A DNA stretch of 64,000 bases from Lepidonotus clava (lineage: Eukaryota > Annelida > Polychaeta > Phyllodocida > Polynoidae). Position numbers and translations under genes: made by a program. Each line of letters starts with the position of its first letter. Within the stretch, counting starts at the first letter, position 1. Under the pieces are notes generated by a model that was given only the letters and a program-made list of their open reading frames with translations, had not been told where the DNA came from and searched no databases. Shown here piece by piece: positions 24,522-36,224 of this stretch. The DNA is taken from NCBI GenBank assembly GCA_936440205.1, contig OW387136.1, positions 11,938,788-12,002,787 of the forward strand. Direction: 5' to 3'.

Positions 24522-24924
24522 GTAATTTGGTCTATGAAGGAATAGGTAGGTCTGTGAGGGTGTAACCTAATTGTAGGACCGCTTACGTTCTCAATTAACA
24601 TCGGTCATTATCATGGTACATTTTTATCATTTTTCTGAAACTTTTAAAAACTAGAATTCCATTTAACAAAAAAAGCATCCATAAATCTTGAAATACATCG
24701 TTCAAATGAAACTGAAGAATTAGTTTTTACTATCTTGTTTTTACTATCTAAATTTATGCTTTGGAGTGATTTCTGCACCCCATCCAATCACCCTTACAAT
24801 CTATGTAATAATATGCTACAGGAAAACATAATGTCCTACCCATATTCTGATATGATGGATCCAGTAGAAAATGTCTGTCAGTAGTAGTATAACTCTGATG
24901 GGGAAACAAGTAAAGGAAATAACA

Positions 24925-25010
24925 GGGTTGCCACTGGTCAGGGAAAAGTCAGGGAAAAGTTGTTTTTTTCAAGGTCAGGGAAAAGTCAAGGAATTTTGGA
25001 AATGGCCAGG
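24925..25010. repeat. Partial MITE end with CAGGGAAAAGT words
   Basis: Starts CAGGGTTGCCACTGGTCAGG and repeats the word TCAGGGAAAAGT three times. The left end resembles the CAG-beginning MITE termini at 13967 and 52465 (GCCACT). No right end is seen before the SINE-like copy at 25022, so it is probably truncated. Confidence 0.45.
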
Positions 25011-25021
25011 GTGAACTGGAA

Positions 25022-25408
25022 TTTTAGTAGAGTGCCCGCTTTGAGTCTTGGAGGTCTTGGGATTTATCCCTGGCCGAGTCACACCAAAGACTTTAACAAT
25101 GGTAGTGGTCCCTGATTGCCTGGCACTCGGTATAAAGTAAGAATCACGAAACATGACTGGTCGGCCCGGTGTCAGTATAATGTGACTGGGTGGGGTATTG
25201 TGTGGGCCTATGACATGATATCTCAGTGTGGCAGCACTATAAAGAGGGCATTAGGTCCCACTGCTACAAATAGGCACCTCATTTCATTATTTTGGTCACT
25301 GCCCCTGTGGCGTAAAAATAGCTGAAAAGCTTTACCTTGTGAAGTCTGGTAAAAGAACCCTAAAGGGTTGGCCAGACGTTAAACTAAGCCCACAAACAAA
25401 CAAACATT
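25022..25408 (+). mobile_element. tRNA-derived SINE-like copy
   Basis: A B-box-like GGGATTTATCCCTGGCCG is followed by GAGTCACACCA and a body shared with the copy at 33165-33300 (ACTTTAACAAT, CCTGGCACTC, AAGTAA). The copy extends to a tail ending in CAAACAAACAAACA. The A-box region is reduced to TAGAGTGCCCGCTTT, so the 5' end is damaged. The tRNA head and short A-rich repeat tail fit a SINE mobilised by a LINE. It encodes no protein. Confidence 0.65.
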
Positions 25409-27059
25409 TAATCGAATTAAGGAGGAAATGATTTATTACAAGACGATTAAATGAGATAATTCATTGTTTCAAAATGTGATTCTAGGTTCTATCAGATCTG
25501 ATCATATCTAATGATCTAATGATATAAGATCTTATCAAGTTGAGAATGTTTCTATGGCTTCATGGCCTTAATCATCACTTTATCAACTTACATAGTTATG
25601 AGCTGTCTAGTGCATTTTCTGATCATTTTAGCACCTTTTGGGTAGGTACAGGGCCCACCCTTAACTTAAGCACCACTAGTCCATCCAGACCTTTATTTCA
25701 CCCCTGACACATAGTTTCCTATGCTTTAACACTTGCAAACCCCTCAAAGACAACCAGGGCTATACAGGTTTTGTATAGCCCTGGTGTTACATCACAAAAT
25801 ACATCTCACAATAAATGCGTAATCACTGTTCTGGACTTGGCAGTACTCCCCTTGCCAAGTCATGATAATGGGAACTTCCTTTCAAAATAACTTGGGAATC
25901 CCATGTAAAACCAGTCGGAAAAGGGTTCTTATTCTTAATTTCGTATCTGCCAGGCTAAGGCAATCAATAACTACCCTTAGAACTTATATTATAATCAAAA
26001 CGGACCAACTTCTCCAGCAGACCGAGTTCTCCAGGACCGAGATCTCCTGCAGACCAACTTCTCCAGTATTCATAGCTGACAGCTTAGGGGATAGCTTAGC
26101 TCTAGCTCTATCAGCCTGTAGTCCTCGATGTACGCGATGGGGGCTATGTCTATTTTTAAGAAACAGCTGTCGGTGCTAAGGTAGGGCTGACAGGTTCGTA
26201 GGTATCATTATTCAGGTGTTATGTGGGTCTGTCAGATCTGTTAGATCTGAAAGGGCATGTACACAGGTCTGACATTGAGGGTCAGGGCATACCAGGGTTG
26301 TCAGGTCGTAGGTAAGCCAGACAGGGTATAGGTAGGTTGTGAGGATTGACAGTCACTGAGGCTAGGTACTAACAACCCAAAAATTGAATTTAGGTTTTTC
26401 ACCCTGTACTGCACTTTCCCCCCTTTCCACTCCCGGAGCCTGGTAAATGCGACGGAAGCAACACACTGAGAGGTTGGGGGGGACGTGGGGCAGCTGAGGA
26501 CATGCACGTGGAGACGGCCAAGAGAGCCCTACTCATATATTCGCATGGGCACGGGTCAACTCGAAGTAGCGTGCACAGTTAACCTAGTTGGTGTGGGCAT
26601 GAAGATTTATACTGTTCCCGCGTATTCAAGGAATATTATCAACATGGGAATTCAACCGCACACATGAAATAATAATGTTTATATGCGTGGACATAGCTCC
26701 TTTTTCATCATAATATTATTATGATGAACCTTTTTTAAATCTGGGGCTATGCCCCTGAACTTATTTCTAAGTTTGATTATCTTAAATTCAATATGCTACA
26801 GTGGGCCTAGGGACATGGAACAGTAATCAAGGAGATTAAAGAATTCAGATAATATGAATCATGGCTGGCTAGATGATTAGACCCTTTGTGCACTCGGCCC
26901 ATTGATATGGCCCAGGCCTTCAAAGCAAACCAGACGTCCATTATTTTTATGGCCCCTTTCAGAATCTTCATTTGAATATAGCCAGCACCCATTTTACACC
27001 TCACCCATATTATCAACTGCTCATTAGTTAGTGGCAGCTTAAGGGTACCTGTGGACGTC
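25409..27059. other. Unassigned DNA with small hairpins
   Basis: No gene supported. A 13-bp perfect hairpin lies at about 25758-25794 (arms ACCAGGGCTATAC). A short irregular repeat of ACCGAGTTCTCCAG and ACCAACTTCTCCAG lies at 26005-26070. A 22-bp palindrome around TAATATTATTAT lies near 26700. Open frames here are short and featureless. Confidence 0.4.
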
Positions 27060-27190
27060 AGGTTACAACACCACACAGCTGCTTTCAGTTATCAGTATTA
27101 GTGTGATAAGGGTGCCACAGCCAGGTCGTGACCAACCACAGCAGATACCTCTGTGGCTGGTGGCGAAATGTTGGCATGTGACTGACAACA
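27060..27190 (-). repeat. Dispersed repeat, copy 2
   Basis: Reverse-complement homologue of 20400-20565, recognisable through GGGTGCCACAGCCAGGTCG and CAGATACCTCTGTGGCTGG. It directly abuts the 20-bp minisatellite that follows. Confidence 0.65.
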
Positions 27191-27204
27191 AGCTGTGAAG
27201 AGCT

Positions 27205-27603
27205 TGGACACCTCAGTGTCGACTTGGGGACCTCAGTGTCGACTTGGGGACCTCAGTGTCGACTTGGGGACCTCAGTCAGTGTCGACTTGGGGACCTCAG
27301 TCAGTGTCGACTTGGGGACCTCAGTGTCGACTTGGGGACCTCAGTGTCGACTTGGGGACCTCATGGTTGACCAGGAGACCTCAGTGTCGACTTCAACACC
27401 TCAGTGTCGACTTGGGGACCTCATGGTTGACCAGGAGACCTCAGTGTCGACTTCAACACCTCAGTGTCGACTTGGGGACCTCATGGTTGACCAGGAGACC
27501 TCAGTGTCGACTTCAACACCTCAGTGTCGACTTGGGGACCTCATGGTTGACCAGGAGACCTCAGTGTCGACTTCAACACCTCAGTGTCGACTTGGGGACC
27601 TCA
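27205..27603. repeat. 20-bp minisatellite with 60-bp higher order
   Basis: The basic unit is ACCTCAGTGTCGACTTGGGG (20 bp), with a TCAG insertion making two 24-bp units. From 27361 to 27600 a three-unit, 60-bp higher-order repeat occurs four times without a difference I can see; its other two variants carry ATGGTTGACCAGGAG and GTCGACTTCAAC. Because 60 is divisible by 3, two plus-strand frames stay open throughout (27195-27641 and 27244-27612), but their protein is only the repeat read in rotation. Confidence 0.9.
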
Positions 27604-27639
27604 GTTACCTGAATAATGATCAAATTATTACAAAACAGT

Positions 27640-27947
27640 GATGTCATGATGTTTTTGTAGTGACGGCAATGTCACCATCTTGTTTGTTTACCTAATGCTT
27701 GATACGCGTTGGCCAAAATGCGTCACATGGTGCATTATTATTTTGGAATGTCTTGGGGTTTGTATAAGATCAGATATATTTACCTCACTGCAGAGGATGG
27801 TAATAACATTCAAAGTTCTCTAAGGGCGAATATGCTGCTCATTAAATGCTCACATTTTATGAGCTATCAATCTGCAGCTCATCATGCCTGTCAGCTATGC
27901 AGCCTGTCAGGGCAACATTGCTGTTCTCATGCTGCTCTACATAGCAG
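27640..27947 (+). repeat. Duplicated flank plus modular cassette F
   Basis: Homologue of 24240-24521. The flank has GTGACGGCAATGTCACCATC and GATATATTTACCTCACTGCAG; the cassette (27794-27947) holds about 20-bp modules such as ATGCCTGTCAGCTATGCAGC and ends GCAG before GTTCGTAA, donor-like. One plus frame is open across this cassette for about 50 codons, unlike its homologue at 24398, which has stops. It may be a 5' exon of the gene that starts at 28228, but that is untested. Confidence 0.55.
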
Positions 27948-28155
27948 GTTCGTAACTGTTTTATATTCTGTACTTTCATAATAATATTAAGTACTTGTAG
28001 ATATCACTCTCATTTCTCACAATCACTTCATGAGATCTTCGCTATGCGGAATTCATTCCATGATATACAAAGTCATACATCAATACATTTCAACTTAGAT
28101 CGTATTATCTTGAAACATTTTCTTAAAGACTTTTTGCACTTTCTGTTGATTTCAG

Positions 28156-28179
28156 TCTTGCATCACAGCCTCAATCAAG
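28156..28179 (+). other. Possible 24-nt untranslated microexon
   Basis: TTGATTTCAG precedes and GTAATGTT follows a 24-nt segment, giving good acceptor and donor matches 48 bp before the DUF6589 start codon. The spacing to the start codon is too short for a normal intron followed by an acceptor, so this may be chance or an alternative 5' end. Confidence 0.2.
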
Positions 28180-28227
28180 GTAATGTTAGTATGTTGATGT
28201 TAAGCTATTAATGGCAATAGAGTAAGG

Positions 28228-31200
28228 ATGAATGTAACGCCAACGAAAACATCCATTACGAGGTGCTTTGCCTGCTTCACAACCAACCCCTGGCGAACAT
28301 TTAAGCACAGCTCCTCAAAATGGACAACTTCAGGTATCGAGCAATCCCTGTTCTTCATACTAGGTACAAAGTATAACTTGTCTAACCAGGAAGTCTGCGA
28401 GCCGTGCCTGAAGAAAATTACAGAGTATGCTACATTCAAGCAAGTCCTTGAGGGCAACATTGCAAAAATATCACGTTGCCTGGAGCAAAAGAAGAGGCAG
28501 TTGGAACCACCTTCAAACAAGAAAAAACAAAAGACGTCATCAGACACAAGAAATGAAAATTGGGCAGTACCACGCAGCTTATTTCCATCAGGAGCAAATC
28601 AAGAAGATGCTGAAGAACGCCAAACAACTCAAGATGATGCTGAACCACTGGCTTCTGAACTGCCTGGAGCAGTTGCCCCTTTCCCCCACCAGAAGTTAGT
28701 TTCAAAGGAGGTCCCTACCTCACAAGAGGAGTCAAAAGATCTCGGCCTTCTTTGGAATAAAGGAGTGCAATGGGACCCCAGGCTACAGAGTAAAGGCTCC
28801 TTGGAAGAAAAAGCCGTCACTGCGGTTGTCACAAACAAGGCCCTGCTACTCGGCGTTGAACGACGGCTTCTGGAAAACCTTAGGTAAGACCTTTCCCAAT
28901 CTGCACACCCATTCTGTAAACATGCACTTATTACTTTAAGTCTTCATGCTAAATGGCAAGAGTTACAATGATATATACTCATCAAACTTCCTATTCAGTA
29001 GCTGATATTTATGTTTTGGATGTATCTCAATCCAATGGGAATCCTATTGTGTTTTAGAGCCTCATGTGTTGAGTTGACATCTTTGAGCAAGCCGTCCGTC
29101 CTCAGAACAAGAAAAAAAGTCAAAGATTTGGAAGGCGAGAGTCTGGTAGATGACATCATCCAGGAAATGCAGGATCGGTCAGTAGTGTGTCAATTCCTAG
29201 TCGTATGAGACAGAGTATAAATTTAGACTCAAGTTCATATTTTTTACAGCACTTAAAACAAGTCTAATGGCCAGCAACATGTCAAAATGTTATGATACAT
29301 ATGAATTGGCTTTGAAGTGAGGCTGAAGTGTTGCACTTACTTTTCTAACATTCTCTTATTTCCCTGACAGCTGTCCATTGCTCCTGGACACGTTGCTGAC
29401 TGTCGCCACACCAGAGTTCAAACACCCAGGGAAAAGCATGTACGCCATGATTGCAATGGTGTATTCTATGCTGATGTTCAACAGGTCGATGCAGCTGTCT
29501 GCTATGCAGCGGGTCATGACCATTGCTGCAGCAAAGGGTGGTGTATGCGAAAGGGTGTGTATGAAATTAATTACATTAAATCATAAATGTTTCTTTGGTA
29601 GTAATTTTTTGCTGCAGCTGCTTCCTTGTATTTCAGCCACCTGTAGCTTCAATTTTTGCTAATTTCTCAACAAAAGCATTGGAAAACAATTATGGAATTC
29701 GGCAGTTCACAAGGACAGATAACACCTGTAGGCATGTTTACCTGGCTTGAAAAATGCAAATAAAAATATCTTTCCTCACTTCTCTTTGCAGTATCTGACT
29801 CTTCAAAACAAGTTGCGTGTAACATTGTGTCTGCAATCAAAACTGAACCTGATGGACGAATGTGCAGCGCTTAATAAAGAAACTACAGCTAGCCATCTCA
29901 AGAGTACCAGATATTGTAATGTTGTAAGTGCTGCTTAATGCATCCTAAAAACTATGTCAATGTACACATTACCCTTTCGACATCTGTTTCTTTAATCTGA
30001 TTAATTAGTTTTATATCTTAATGATCATAACGAGGCATTGTTGTGACTCATGAACTCTACCACCCCTATTTCAACTATCGTCATGTGATTTCAGGTAGGG
30101 GACAACTGTGACATTAACATCAATACCGGAAACGAGGCCACTGATAATCATGACTCGGACTTGCATTACTTTGGCTTGCTGTTAGTCTTCCCCCGCCTGG
30201 GCGACTGCACAGGGAATCTCTCAACAGAGCGGCCAGTTGTCGATGTCAAGGCCCTTTCACCAGACATGTTTGTCATCACAACACAAGCAGAAAGGTTGCA
30301 GATCCTGCAGTCGTACAAGGTGCTCCTTGGCCGTATTCTGGCATCCAACATCCCAGCCCTGCATTGGATGGAGACTATTTTGCCAAAGCACATACCTCAC
30401 AGGTACAAATTATTGGATATTGCAATGACATCTTAAACAATAGATGAATGTAACATTCGTGACCTGAAATCTTATCAATTACATCTGTCATTACACTGTA
30501 TTACAGATTCTCACATCATGGCACGAAAATCAACACTCGTCCCTACCGAGCTTGTGCTCCTCAACGAGGCGAAACATGAGGAATGTGTCCTGATAATGGA
30601 TGAAATCGTGAAGCAAGTGCGTGGTGCATATACACACGCCTTTGGTACGTCATCATTAACCAAGTATGATCAAGAGGGTGTGTGTATCTACTAATGTTGA
30701 TTTACACACATTAATTACGCAGAGCATAATTAACATGGCCACAAGTTATAAGCCTTAAACGTATACATTTCCTTTAAACAAGGGATTGTTCATGATTAAA
30801 CTGTATGTGAGTAACATGTTTTAAGTTGTTTTAAAAATGCATGCATTACAGATAGATTTACATACATACATTTGGAATGTTCTATAGTTTTTCTAGTATA
30901 TTCTTGAGGACAAATACACCTGCAGGTGCTTAAGATACTGTAATTCAACTTTCTGTGTTACTGAGAATGATTTCTCATACAAATGTTTGAGAAGATGATT
31001 TTAAAAGTGGTATTCTTTTACTTTTTCATTCATGGAAAGGTGGAACTGAAGAGCTGGAACAGCTTAAAGTACCCGTGTTTGGGGACCAGCTAACACGCAT
31101 CCGTTTGCAACATGCAAAGCCCCTCAGGATTCATGCTCCTAGCAGAGTCAAGATACTAGAGGACATTGGCCCCGTCATGTGCACCATGTGGCACAACAAG

Positions 31201-32690
31201 CAGGATCTGCTCGAAGTTAGTGTTTTGCCTTTCCCAAAATCCTAAAAATATAAGATGTAAACAATTTGCTAAAAGATAGAACTAGATGCATACATTATTA
31301 CATTCATCCTGAAAGAATGATTCCTAATATTCACTGTTTTCCTATTGTTGTCAGAAAGCCTAGTCTCTTGTATGACACGAATGCCACCAAAGATGCCGGA
31401 ACGTTGTACCACTTCAAATTGATACTCCAAAGAAAACATGTGAATGGGAACGTGAAAAGCAACTACAAGGCCCATGAAGAGCTATTTCTGCTTGTTGGTG
31501 AGCACCTTCTGCTTGAGCAAGCATTGGAGTACCTGGGCATGCCTACATATGACGATCAACCTAACAGCAAAATGGTAAGAACGATTTCCTAAACATTTCA
31601 CTTCCTGATGTGGAAAACTGAACACTTGAGTGAATATGGGTATACTGCATGCACTTAATAGCTTTTACCTTTAGGTGATAATGTATTGGCAGCATATAAA
31701 CTAGTCGGTTAAATGAGTTCCACTCATTCACCGCACTTCTCCTTCCAGGTGAGCATCCCTGACAACGTGTCGAAACTGTCCAGGGAAAAGAAAAGGGTGA
31801 TTGCCGACGACATCTTGATGGGCATCCTCAAGCACTATGAGCACGGTGTCTTCACCTGGGACGATCAAAGCAAGAGCAGGCTCAATCCTCCAACCTCTGG
31901 AGTACCAACGTTCACAATCGTGGGGAAGACACCAACAGGAAAGCTCATTCTTAAACAGAAGAAGCTGGTTGAGGACCAGGTCATGAGCTACAGTAACAAC
32001 TTGGCACAGTGGTGTCTCCAGCTCATGCACCTCAACGACACTGCGAAAGAAGGGGATCTGGATCGCATGGCTCTCGGATGCAAGATGAACATCCACTTCT
32101 TTTATTCCCACAGTCACTTGTCGAAGTATCTCTATGAAAACATCGACATGCTGATGAAAACGGAACACACGCTCTCACCCCTGATGAGGTTTCGGCTACT
32201 GGAAGGCAGTTATGTCAATCGGCAAGGCGGACCCGGAAACAACATAGAGACGGACTTGGCCATGGAACACTCCATCCGAAACCGGAAGGATGCCATCAGA
32301 AACCTGGGTGCCAACAAGACGGAGAAGGCAATGCAGAGGGTGTCCATGGCTGCAGACATGATTGACAGGGTGACTGAATCCATCTATCAGCAGGCAACAG
32401 TCACCCCGAAGTCCAACCGCCACACAAAAAGAACATCTGCCGTTGACCGTCAAAAAACCAAGGACACACTGCGCAGACTGCGGCCGTTTGCCTTCAGGTG
32501 TGGACGTGCCTTTACCGGACAGAAGCCTGTGCCACACTCTCCGTTTGGGAAAATCAACAAAGGGGCGATGAAGACAGAAGTGCTTGAGAAAGCTAAGCGT
32601 TCCCACTTGCAGCAAATGCCAGGGTGGCATGGAAGAAGACCACAACAAAGGGGATTGCCACGAAGAGTGTTGAGACCTGTGCAGCCATAG
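28228..32690 (+). CDS. DUF6589-type multi-exon protein
   Basis: Ten exons can be set by GT-AG borders: 28228-28883, 29058-29177, 29371-29554, 29637-~29735, 29792-29923, 30095-30402, 30507-30644, 31040-31215, 31359-31574 and 31749-32690, about 990 codons. Exon 1 opens with ATG and encodes a possible zinc ribbon (CFAC near residue 13, CEPC near 57), then a basic and acidic linker. Later exons match the DUF6589 pattern as I know it: VGDNCDI at the start of exon 6, FGDQLTRIR in exon 8, TKDAGTLYH in exon 9, and NIETDLAMEHSIRN in the long last exon, which ends in a basic tail. Function is unknown; the family is common in invertebrates and fungi. Most junctions keep phase. Exon 4 to 5 does so only with a weak donor (GTTTAC at 29736), and exon 6 to 7 does not join in frame with the signals I see, so an exon is missed or the gene has started to decay. 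Confidence 0.72.
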
Positions 32691-33164
32691 GAACTTCTTC
32701 GCGTTTCTCTAATGATTTTAAAGCCTATCAATGCCAACTGTCAGTGCACATTGTGAAGACCTCCATATTTTCTTCATTCGTTGTGCAGACATTTTAAGCA
32801 ATATTTTGTGGTGATAAAATATTTCTTGATTGACAGTGAAAATCTGTTGTTACACAAAAGAATATGACAGACTTCAGGATTTTATTCTCTCAGAACCTTC
32901 TCAAAGGCAACTGCCAATTAGGTTGCCTCTAGGATGCTTGTACAAATCTTGGAAGTTGTCCTTATATTGCTTGGTCTTCAATTGTACCATTGTGTTGATA
33001 ATTGTCCAAGTAGTGGAAGTAGAAATGTAAAGTATGACCAAAGTATCATTCCATTCTGCGGGCTCGTAGCCCCCCTGGTGATTGGGGTGGGGGTCCCTTT
33101 GGCTGCCTCCTGCAAAGAATGCATCCCCAGCACCCCCTTACTATTTATAGAATGTTACAAATGG

Positions 33165-33300
33165 GGAGACCAGCTCAGTTGGTAGAGTATCCACTTCACC
33201 TCTTGGAGATTGTGGGATTCAACCCTGGCCGAGTCGCACCAGACTTTAACAATTGCAGTGCTTTCCTGGCACTCAAAGTGAAGTAAAACATGTTTGGCCA
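33165..33300 (+). mobile_element. tRNA-headed SINE-like copy
   Basis: Contains both polymerase III promoter boxes: GCTCAGTTGGTAGAG (A box) and GGGATTCAACCCTGG (B box), then GAGTCGCACCAGACTTTAAC and a short body homologous to 25080-25140. It does not fold as a functional tRNA and lacks a proper acceptor stem, so a SINE head is the better reading. The 3' part is lost. Confidence 0.65.
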
Positions 33301-33410
33301 AATCCTGGAAAATGTTAGAGATAACTAGAGGAAGAACTAAATTTAATTGATTCTGAAATCTATTATCAATGTTGACATTTCAGATTATCGTTCTGTCAGT
33401 GACTTGTACG

Positions 33411-34049
33411 ATGGACTTTTTGGGAAGAAGAAGAAGACATGTATGCTTCTTTGACAGTCGTGGCAGAGGACTTCATGAAGAAGTTGGAAAAATCAACAAT
33501 TCTAACATTGTATTTGATGGCCGTTTTTTCCCTGGAGCAAAAATGCAGAGACTTGTGATTGAAGCAAAATATCACTGCTCGTTAGATCCCTGTGACATGG
33601 TTTATATAGCTGGGGGAATCAATGAAGTCACCAAAAGAGACAAATTCACAAGGAAAATTTCATTTCCATGGAAAACAGAAAACGAGCTCACTAACCACCT
33701 AATTTCAGTCCTTTTAAAGGCCAAATCAGATCTTCAAGAGGACTATCCAGCTACAACCTTCATCTTTTGCCCAATTCCAGGTCTAGTTCTCAAAAGATTA
33801 ATTCCAACATCGACAGATGACCAGCAAGAAATTATTAATGCGTCAATGTGGTCTTTCAATGAGGTCATAATGGAACTATATAATAATACTCAAATATATG
33901 TACCAAATCTAGCAAGGCCAGTTCACAGGCAATTCGGTGAGAGAAAGAAGAACTTCTACCGACATCTCAACAAAGATGGGATCCATTTAGGAAAAGAAAT
34001 GAAAGAAATATGGGCATCAAACATAATGAAAGCTCTGAAAAATAACTGA
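33411..34049 (+). CDS. SGNH/GDSL hydrolase-like protein segment
   Basis: An open frame of 212 codons from the ATG at 33411 (the frame is open further up to a TTG at 33369, and an acceptor-like ACATTTCAG lies at 33374-33382). It shows the block order of SGNH hydrolases: FFDSRGRGL near residue 13 (block I, with DSR in place of GDS), YIAGGINEVT near residue 66 (block III, GxN) and KDGIHLG near residue 191 (block V, DxxH). SGNH hydrolases cleave ester bonds using Ser, Asp and His. Such stand-alone domains in invertebrates are often part of LINE, Ngaro or other mobile elements, and a decayed LINE tail lies 700 bp downstream. The 3' end including the last 40 codons is tandemly duplicated. Either a 3' exon of a host gene or a domesticated or mobile fragment. 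Confidence 0.6.
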   Translation: MDFLGRRRRHVCFFDSRGRGLHEEVGKINNSNIVFDGRFFPGAKMQRLVIEAKYHCSLDPCDMVYIAGGINEVTKRDKFTRKISFPWKTENELTNHLISVLLKAKSDLQEDYPATTFIFCPIPGLVLKRLIPTSTDDQQEIINASMWSFNEVIMELYNNTQIYVPNLARPVHRQFGERKKNFYRHLNKDGIHLGKEMKEIWASNIMKALKNN

Positions 34050-34572
34050 ATTTCTTCATACCTTATTAGCAAAAATATCAGCAGTGTTTGAGACAAGCTG
34101 ATATTTGAGTTAGCAAGGTATATTTATTATGAGTTGTGGCTGAGCCAATTCTCATAATTGATTATTGAGTACCCACTTTGAAAATCAACCTCTAAATAAT
34201 TCTTTATATACATATAAACAGCACCAGAAATCTTCAAATCCAAGGCCAGTTCATAGGCAGTTCAGTGAGAGAAAGAATAATTTCTACCAACATAGGGACA
34301 ATGATGGGATCCATCTGGGATCCATCTAGGAAAAGGAAAAATGGAAAATGTACATTTAACATAATGAAAGCTCTGAAAAATAAATGAATTTCTTCATACC
34401 TTATTAGCAATAATATCAGCAGTGTTTGAGACAAGCTGATATTTGAGTTAGCAAGGTATATTTATTATGAGTTGTGGCTTAGCCAATTCTCATAATTGAT
34501 TATTGATTACAGACTGTAAAATTTACCTCTAAATAATTCTTTAATACATATCAACAGCACCAGAACTCTCCA
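33914..34572 (+). repeat. Tandem duplication of SGNH 3' end
   Basis: About 330 bp is present twice in direct order (33914-34241 and 34242-34572), starting AAGGCCAGTTCA. Copy 1 is the end of the SGNH frame plus its downstream sequence. Copy 2 has diverged by roughly 10-15 percent and has a GGGATCCATCT duplication, so it no longer encodes the end of the domain. The unit junction falls inside coding sequence. Confidence 0.85.
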
Positions 34573-34734
34573 AGATGCAAGTGAGAACTCTTAATACCAA
34601 GTCTTACACGATATAGGAAAAACATTAAAATTCTCTTAATTACATGCAAATTTAATGATACTATTAATTAACTTTATTCAATTCAGACAGCTGACAGGCA
34701 AATTATTGTGATATTATCTATATGTATGCCAACA

Positions 34735-34965
34735 AATGTGATTTAGATAAGTTAGAAAGACTGCAAAATTGTTGTATATGTAGTATGTGCTAGAATACAG
34801 AATAGTGAAGTATCAGATATATGTACCACATTTAAAATTGCATCATTATATAAAAGAAAAATAGCTCATATTCGAAATTTTATGTTAAAAAAACAATCGG
34901 ATATTGAAGTAAATTATGCAAGTTATATCAAAACAAGATCCATGGCATCCAAAACAGTTATTGTA
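34735..34965 (+). pseudogene. Decayed LINE ORF2 tail
   Basis: The plus strand reads LDKLERLQNCC from about 34742, then fragments such as IAHIRNFMLKKQS, resembling the C-terminal region after the reverse transcriptase of LINE ORF2 proteins (a K-L-x-R-L-Q-N motif, then an R-R/K-I-x-H-L/I-type motif). The frame is interrupted by a stop after about 17 codons and resumes in other frames. Only this short part is recognisable, so the clade cannot be given. Confidence 0.45.
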
Positions 34966-36224
34966 AAGAAACCCTGTATATAATTGTATGAAAGAAATGT
35001 TTATTATTCTGGAGCTTGTGAATGAAACAGTCTACCTAATGTATCAAATAAGTTGAATCTTTCATTACCTTCAAAATCCTGCAAAAAAAAAGAAATGTTG
35101 ACTGTTGGCAAGATGTTAAGCAACGCAAACATCAAGCATGCTCATATGTTACTAGCCTATGTTTGTCAATTGCACTTTTAAACTGCTGTTAATGTGAAGG
35201 GATTTGTCATGCTACATATGTCTTGCAGGGGGTACAATTCATACTCAAGAAAGTGGTTTCTTTTACTTCATTAGGTTTAAGTTTTGAGTATTGAATCTAT
35301 TACTCGTGTTAAAATGTATGTTATAAGGCGTTAGATACTATGCTGTGATATCTCATGTAGTCTACATGGATGGTGGGTTCAAATGTTGTATTGTAATAGC
35401 TGGTATCCTCGAATTCTTTAGTTTTAAGATGGACTTTATAGTATCATCTCTGGACTCTCAGTATGGACTCTAATGTATTGTTTTAGTCAAAATGCATCCA
35501 ATGTTCTCTAAAGTATTTAGTGATAAATAGTACAAGAACTTTAATAAACCTTCTTGATAAGAAGTTCTACACAAATTATTGATTCCATTTTTTAGTTTTT
35601 GTTTTTATTTTAAGTTCAGCTGCGGTTAATTGAAAGTGTCATCTAAAATATTTCAAAAGTATTTAATTCTGTTATATTAGGCAGCTCCAAATGGCAAAAA
35701 TCATGATCATCAACTACCCCTAAATACATGATTCAATCGGAAGCTCCACTTTACAATATTTGGATTTAAGTACTCTATATTTAACTTAATTCTTTTGTTT
35801 CTAAAATGGTAAAAGTAAGAGTGTGAACTTGATAGTACATAATACACTGGCCAGAGTTCTGCTTACCCGACCTAGTATTCGGCCCCACTTCACCCGTCCA
35901 ATATTGACACTGCACCGCATATGCACCTTCAAAAGACCAGCTAATGGGTATTGGTTTAGGAGTGTGAACAATTAGTGATCACTTACTCCAGATGTTGTGT
36001 AGTAACGTTACAGTTCTGGATTTCCTTTGAAATCATTCCCGCAGTTACATATGGAAAACGTTTCATACATTCTTTTTGATTTACATTAATTGGGAAAGTT
36101 ACAAATGTGTAGTTTTTAAGATTTTATAATCAGAAGCAACTCACTTGTATCTTTAGCTATGTTTAACATGTAGACAAACAGCAGAATGTGCCTGTAAGAG
36201 ATGTAGGTCTCTCTAATTATATGA
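34966..36224. other. AT-rich intergenic DNA
   Basis: No gene, RNA gene or bounded repeat recognised. Several AATAAA words on the plus strand (for example near 35541) could end transcripts from the SGNH segment, but none is supported by other evidence. Confidence 0.4.

Noticed and set aside
27195-27641. Two overlapping 120-150-codon frames in the GTCGACTTGGGG minisatellite
   Set aside because: Units of 20 and 60 bp keep several frames open at once; the proteins are rotations of the same repeat.
33170-33243. Functional tRNA gene
   Set aside because: Both promoter boxes are present but the stems do not pair well and the body continues as in the SINE-like copy at 25022.
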